IMG/VR virus record: IMGVR_UViG_3300035034_001897
Span: 1 to 64,000 of that record
Length of the DNA: 64,000 nucleotides
Source of the DNA: a virus
Strand: one strand, 5' to 3'
The notes under the pieces were generated by a model, which was not told the DNA's origin, did not search any database, and worked only from the letters and a program-made list of their open reading frames with translations. A program made the position numbers and the translations under genes. Below are positions 61,623-64,000 of the stretch, one piece after another. Every line of letters starts with the position of its first letter. Within the stretch, counting starts at the first letter, position 1.

Positions 61623-63335
61623 ATGCCAAATCAGAACAAAACTCATTTTCCAGTAAGTCCGTTAAGTAATAGTCAAAGCAATCTTTCAATTCAACAATTG
61701 AGAGACACTTATGATATTGTAAACGACATTGTTGACAATCTTGATCCTCAAGCGATATTAGAATTATCGTCTGGAAATCAAAGAGACGTTGATCATATCT
61801 TAGATGTATTAGTCGACGAGACAGCAGCAGTCATTTCGTCAAGCAATAGATCAATAGATACAGCAAAGTTTGGGTATTTAGATAAATTTACAAATTCAGT
61901 AGAAGAGACTCTCAGATGTAAGAGTCTCAATTATTTTATACTGACGTGCTTACCAAACTTCATTTTGGGGTGGCACAATATTGAATGGGGAAATCTCATT
62001 CAAATGTATAGATTGTTAGGAGTACTTGCAGCTCGTGATCACGGGAAAAGTTATCAGTTTAGTTTTGCATATCCTTTATGGCAAATGTATCGATATAGAG
62101 CAAAAGGAACAATTCTTAACCCAGTCGCAAAAGAACTTCAAATGGCTCGTGAAGGATTGTTGGTTACCAACGAATTTGGATTAGCTCGTCACCTATTAAA
62201 TATCCTTAAAGAAGAGGTTCAGAATAACGATATCTTAGGAGAACGTTTGATGCCTGACAATAAGAGAGATGGTTGGGGTAATGAAAAAATTATAGCAAAG
62301 AATGGTTCGTCGTTAGCAGTGAAATCTGCAATGTCTAAAATTCGTGGATATCACCCTACATATATGATTTTAGATGATTTCTTAAATGAATCATCTTTAT
62401 ATAGTCAAGATCAGCGTGACAAATATCTTAACGTATTCTTAGCAGTTATTATGCCTGCACTTTCACCAGGAGGACAGTTAGCTATTGTAGGAACGCCATT
62501 CTTCGAGAAGGATCTATATGCATATTTAAAAACAACTGGCATATTCAAAATTTTCGAATACCCTGCAATATTCCCAGACGGAAGGTTATTATTTCCACAA
62601 CGACACACTTTTGATTCATTAATGGAAAAAAAGAAGTTGTTAGGTTCATTAGTATTCTCACGAGAAATATTAGTTAAACCAATTTCAGATGCAGCAGCAA
62701 TCTTTCCATACGAAACTTTAAGGAACTCAATTAAAGGACAAGATGAAGTTGATTTGACGATGAATATCGATAGCAGTCCTCGTAAATATGTCAAAATTGT
62801 TGTTGGATGTGATTTTGCAGTATCATCAAGTGTAGGTGCCGATTACAGTGTATTTACAATTATAGGTGTAGATGAATTAGGAATATTTCACGTATTGAAT
62901 TGCTGGAGAAAATCAGGAGCAAATTACGCTCAACAGATAGGAGTGTTGAAGAAAATCAACAAAGACTTTAGACCTGACGTGATGTATGCAGAGGATAATG
63001 GAATGCAACAAATTTTCATTCAAATGATGGAAGATGCAAACCTTCCAGTAATAGGAAAGACAACTAATGCAGTAAATAAGAAATCTTTATACGAGGGAGT
63101 CCCATCGTTAGCAGTATTATTTGAAACCCGAAGAATTAAATTTCCGTACGGAACTCAAAGAGCTAAAGATATGACAGATTTGTATTTTACAGAACTAAAT
63201 AGTATCACATATATTCAAGATACTGGTAAACTAGAGTCAGTTAGTCAACACGACGATACATCAATGTCTCTGTGGTGTGGTATTAGAGGAGCGAAAAATA
63301 ATATTGAGGATTTTGATTTCTCATTTGTAGGATAA
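61623..63335 (+). CDS. Terminase large subunit
   Basis: 570 residues. The packaging motor ATPase has a Walker A-like AARDHGKS (136-143) and Walker B MILDDF (248-253), followed by AIVGTPF as coupling motif. The nuclease domain shows GCDFAVSSS (D397), YAEDNG (E457, D458) and a late Asp in QHDDTS. Size and motif order are those of large myovirus terminases. Unusually it sits downstream of the whole structural block rather than before the portal. Confidence 0.9.
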   Translation: MPNQNKTHFPVSPLSNSQSNLSIQQLRDTYDIVNDIVDNLDPQAILELSSGNQRDVDHILDVLVDETAAVISSSNRSIDTAKFGYLDKFTNSVEETLRCKSLNYFILTCLPNFILGWHNIEWGNLIQMYRLLGVLAARDHGKSYQFSFAYPLWQMYRYRAKGTILNPVAKELQMAREGLLVTNEFGLARHLLNILKEEVQNNDILGERLMPDNKRDGWGNEKIIAKNGSSLAVKSAMSKIRGYHPTYMILDDFLNESSLYSQDQRDKYLNVFLAVIMPALSPGGQLAIVGTPFFEKDLYAYLKTTGIFKIFEYPAIFPDGRLLFPQRHTFDSLMEKKKLLGSLVFSREILVKPISDAAAIFPYETLRNSIKGQDEVDLTMNIDSSPRKYVKIVVGCDFAVSSSVGADYSVFTIIGVDELGIFHVLNCWRKSGANYAQQIGVLKKINKDFRPDVMYAEDNGMQQIFIQMMEDANLPVIGKTTNAVNKKSLYEGVPSLAVLFETRRIKFPYGTQRAKDMTDLYFTELNSITYIQDTGKLESVSQHDDTSMSLWCGIRGAKNNIEDFDFSFVG

Positions 63336-63338
63336 AAT

Positions 63339-64000
63339 ATGGCAAAAACATTAACTGGAAATTTTCTTAATGAATTATATAAGTGTTGCACACGAAAAAC
63401 TGATGTGTTATCTCTTGCAAAAATTCATCTAAAGTATAATTTTCTACCATCGGAAGAGTATAAAGAGATCTGGCAGTCAATGTGTGAACATTATGATTTG
63501 ACTGGTAGATTATTGACAATTGGTATGATGACAGAAGAGTTTGTGTCGAATCGCAAAATCTTAAAAGTAATCTCATCAATCAAGTCAGCAGATGAAATTG
63601 GAGATCAAGATGCAATTAATCAACTTGAAACATTTATTAAGAACAAAATGTTCATAGAAGTCTATGATAAACTAGGCGATCTATTTAACAAAGGTGATAA
63701 GCAAGCAACGTTTGAGTTGATAAATGAAGCTGGTGTAATGCTCTCATCTTTTACATTGAAGAAAGACGAATACTTCACAAAAATATATGCAGACTTCTTA
63801 CAAAGACACGATGAAAGGATAAAGGAGCAGCAGCGAATAGAATTAGAAGGACGCAGTAGTAATATAGTTCCGACAGGGATTAAACCTTTAGATCAAGCTC
63901 TTCAAGGAGGGGTTGCTAGAGGAAATACTTTACTATTAATGGCTCAGTCTGGTGTAGGAAAGAGTAAAATGGCTAAATGGTGCGGATTGAGTGCATCAAG
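63339..64000 (+). CDS. DnaB-like replicative helicase, 3' end outside window
   Basis: The frame from ATG 63339 is open to the window end (over 220 residues). N-terminal helical domain, then VPTGIKPLDQALQGGVARGN followed by LLLMAQSGVGKSKMAKW, the start of a RecA-type ATPase with Walker A QSGVGKS. The layout (helical N-domain, linker, tGxxxLDxxlxGG) is typical of DnaB-family helicases. Minus-strand frame 63367-63579 over it is a shadow. Confidence 0.8.
   Translation, partial: MAKTLTGNFLNELYKCCTRKTDVLSLAKIHLKYNFLPSEEYKEIWQSMCEHYDLTGRLLTIGMMTEEFVSNRKILKVISSIKSADEIGDQDAINQLETFIKNKMFIEVYDKLGDLFNKGDKQATFELINEAGVMLSSFTLKKDEYFTKIYADFLQRHDERIKEQQRIELEGRSSNIVPTGIKPLDQALQGGVARGNTLLLMAQSGVGKSKMAKWCGLSAS

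Noticed and set aside
1-64000. CRISPR array, insertion sequence or transposase
   Set aside because: I saw no evenly spaced direct repeats with spacers and no transposase motif in any frame.

Overview
The window is a stretch of an AT-rich, tailed double-stranded DNA phage genome whose host is almost certainly a member of the Bacteroidota, probably a flavobacterium. The evidence is as follows. Upstream of transcription units lie Bacteroidota-type promoters (TTG at -33, about 20 bases, then TAnnTTTA/G at -7). Shine-Dalgarno boxes are absent and A-rich leaders precede the starts. Several secreted proteins have the short Lys-rich signal peptides ending in ...SQ or ...GQ that are typical of that phylum. 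A tail sheath, tube, tape measure, lysozyme-bearing hub and J-like wedge make it a contractile-tailed (myovirus-type) phage. All genes but one lie on the + strand, with 0-30 base gaps or 1-4 base stop/start overlaps. The genome continues past both ends.

Layout. 1-12.2 kb: about 35 small, mostly unrecognised early or accessory genes, including a terminase-small-like protein, an AP2-like DNA-binding protein and a ThyX thymidylate synthase. 12.2-13.3 kb: about 1.1 kb with no gene but dense in perfect inverted repeats and containing a tRNA-like cloverleaf; I read it as a large structured RNA. Two smaller structured, gene-free stretches follow at 13.6-13.8 kb and 20.6-20.7 kb. 14.3-19.5 kb: a cluster of different proteins (topoisomerase IB, acidic coiled proteins, AAA+ ATPase, two small proteins) that share an N-terminal tag of about 50 residues. 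19.6-20.6 kb: a PD-(D/E)XK-like nuclease and a macro domain protein. 20.8-25.4 kb: a fibre-like adhesin carrying a Sec signal peptide, plus neighbours. 25.5-34.7 kb: portal, spanin-like pair, a frameshifted InPase-like gene, head morphogenesis protein, protease-scaffold fusion and major capsid protein. 34.75-35.3 kb: the only minus-strand gene. 35.5-59.1 kb: neck, tail, baseplate, endolysin and receptor-binding genes. 59.1-64 kb: HNH-like protein, DEDD exonuclease, large terminase, and the start of a DnaB-like helicase.

How it works together. A family of near-identical promoters (863, 6372, 12032, 18474 and, on the minus strand, 35384) carries dyad symmetry around the -7 box. They stand before the accessory genes, the large RNA, the tagged proteins and the minus-strand gene, suggesting one co-regulated regulon distinct from the structural genes. 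Structural units have plainer TATATTTA-type promoters. Many early genes also share a leader, AAAATCGG or AAAATCGT, 4-6 bases before the start codon.

The best candidates for something undescribed are the large RNA with its embedded tRNA-like element, the shared N-terminal tag on unrelated proteins (possibly a packaging or delivery signal for virion-carried proteins), and the promoter dyad plus leader motif. Assignments rest on reading motifs by eye; no database search or folding program was run.
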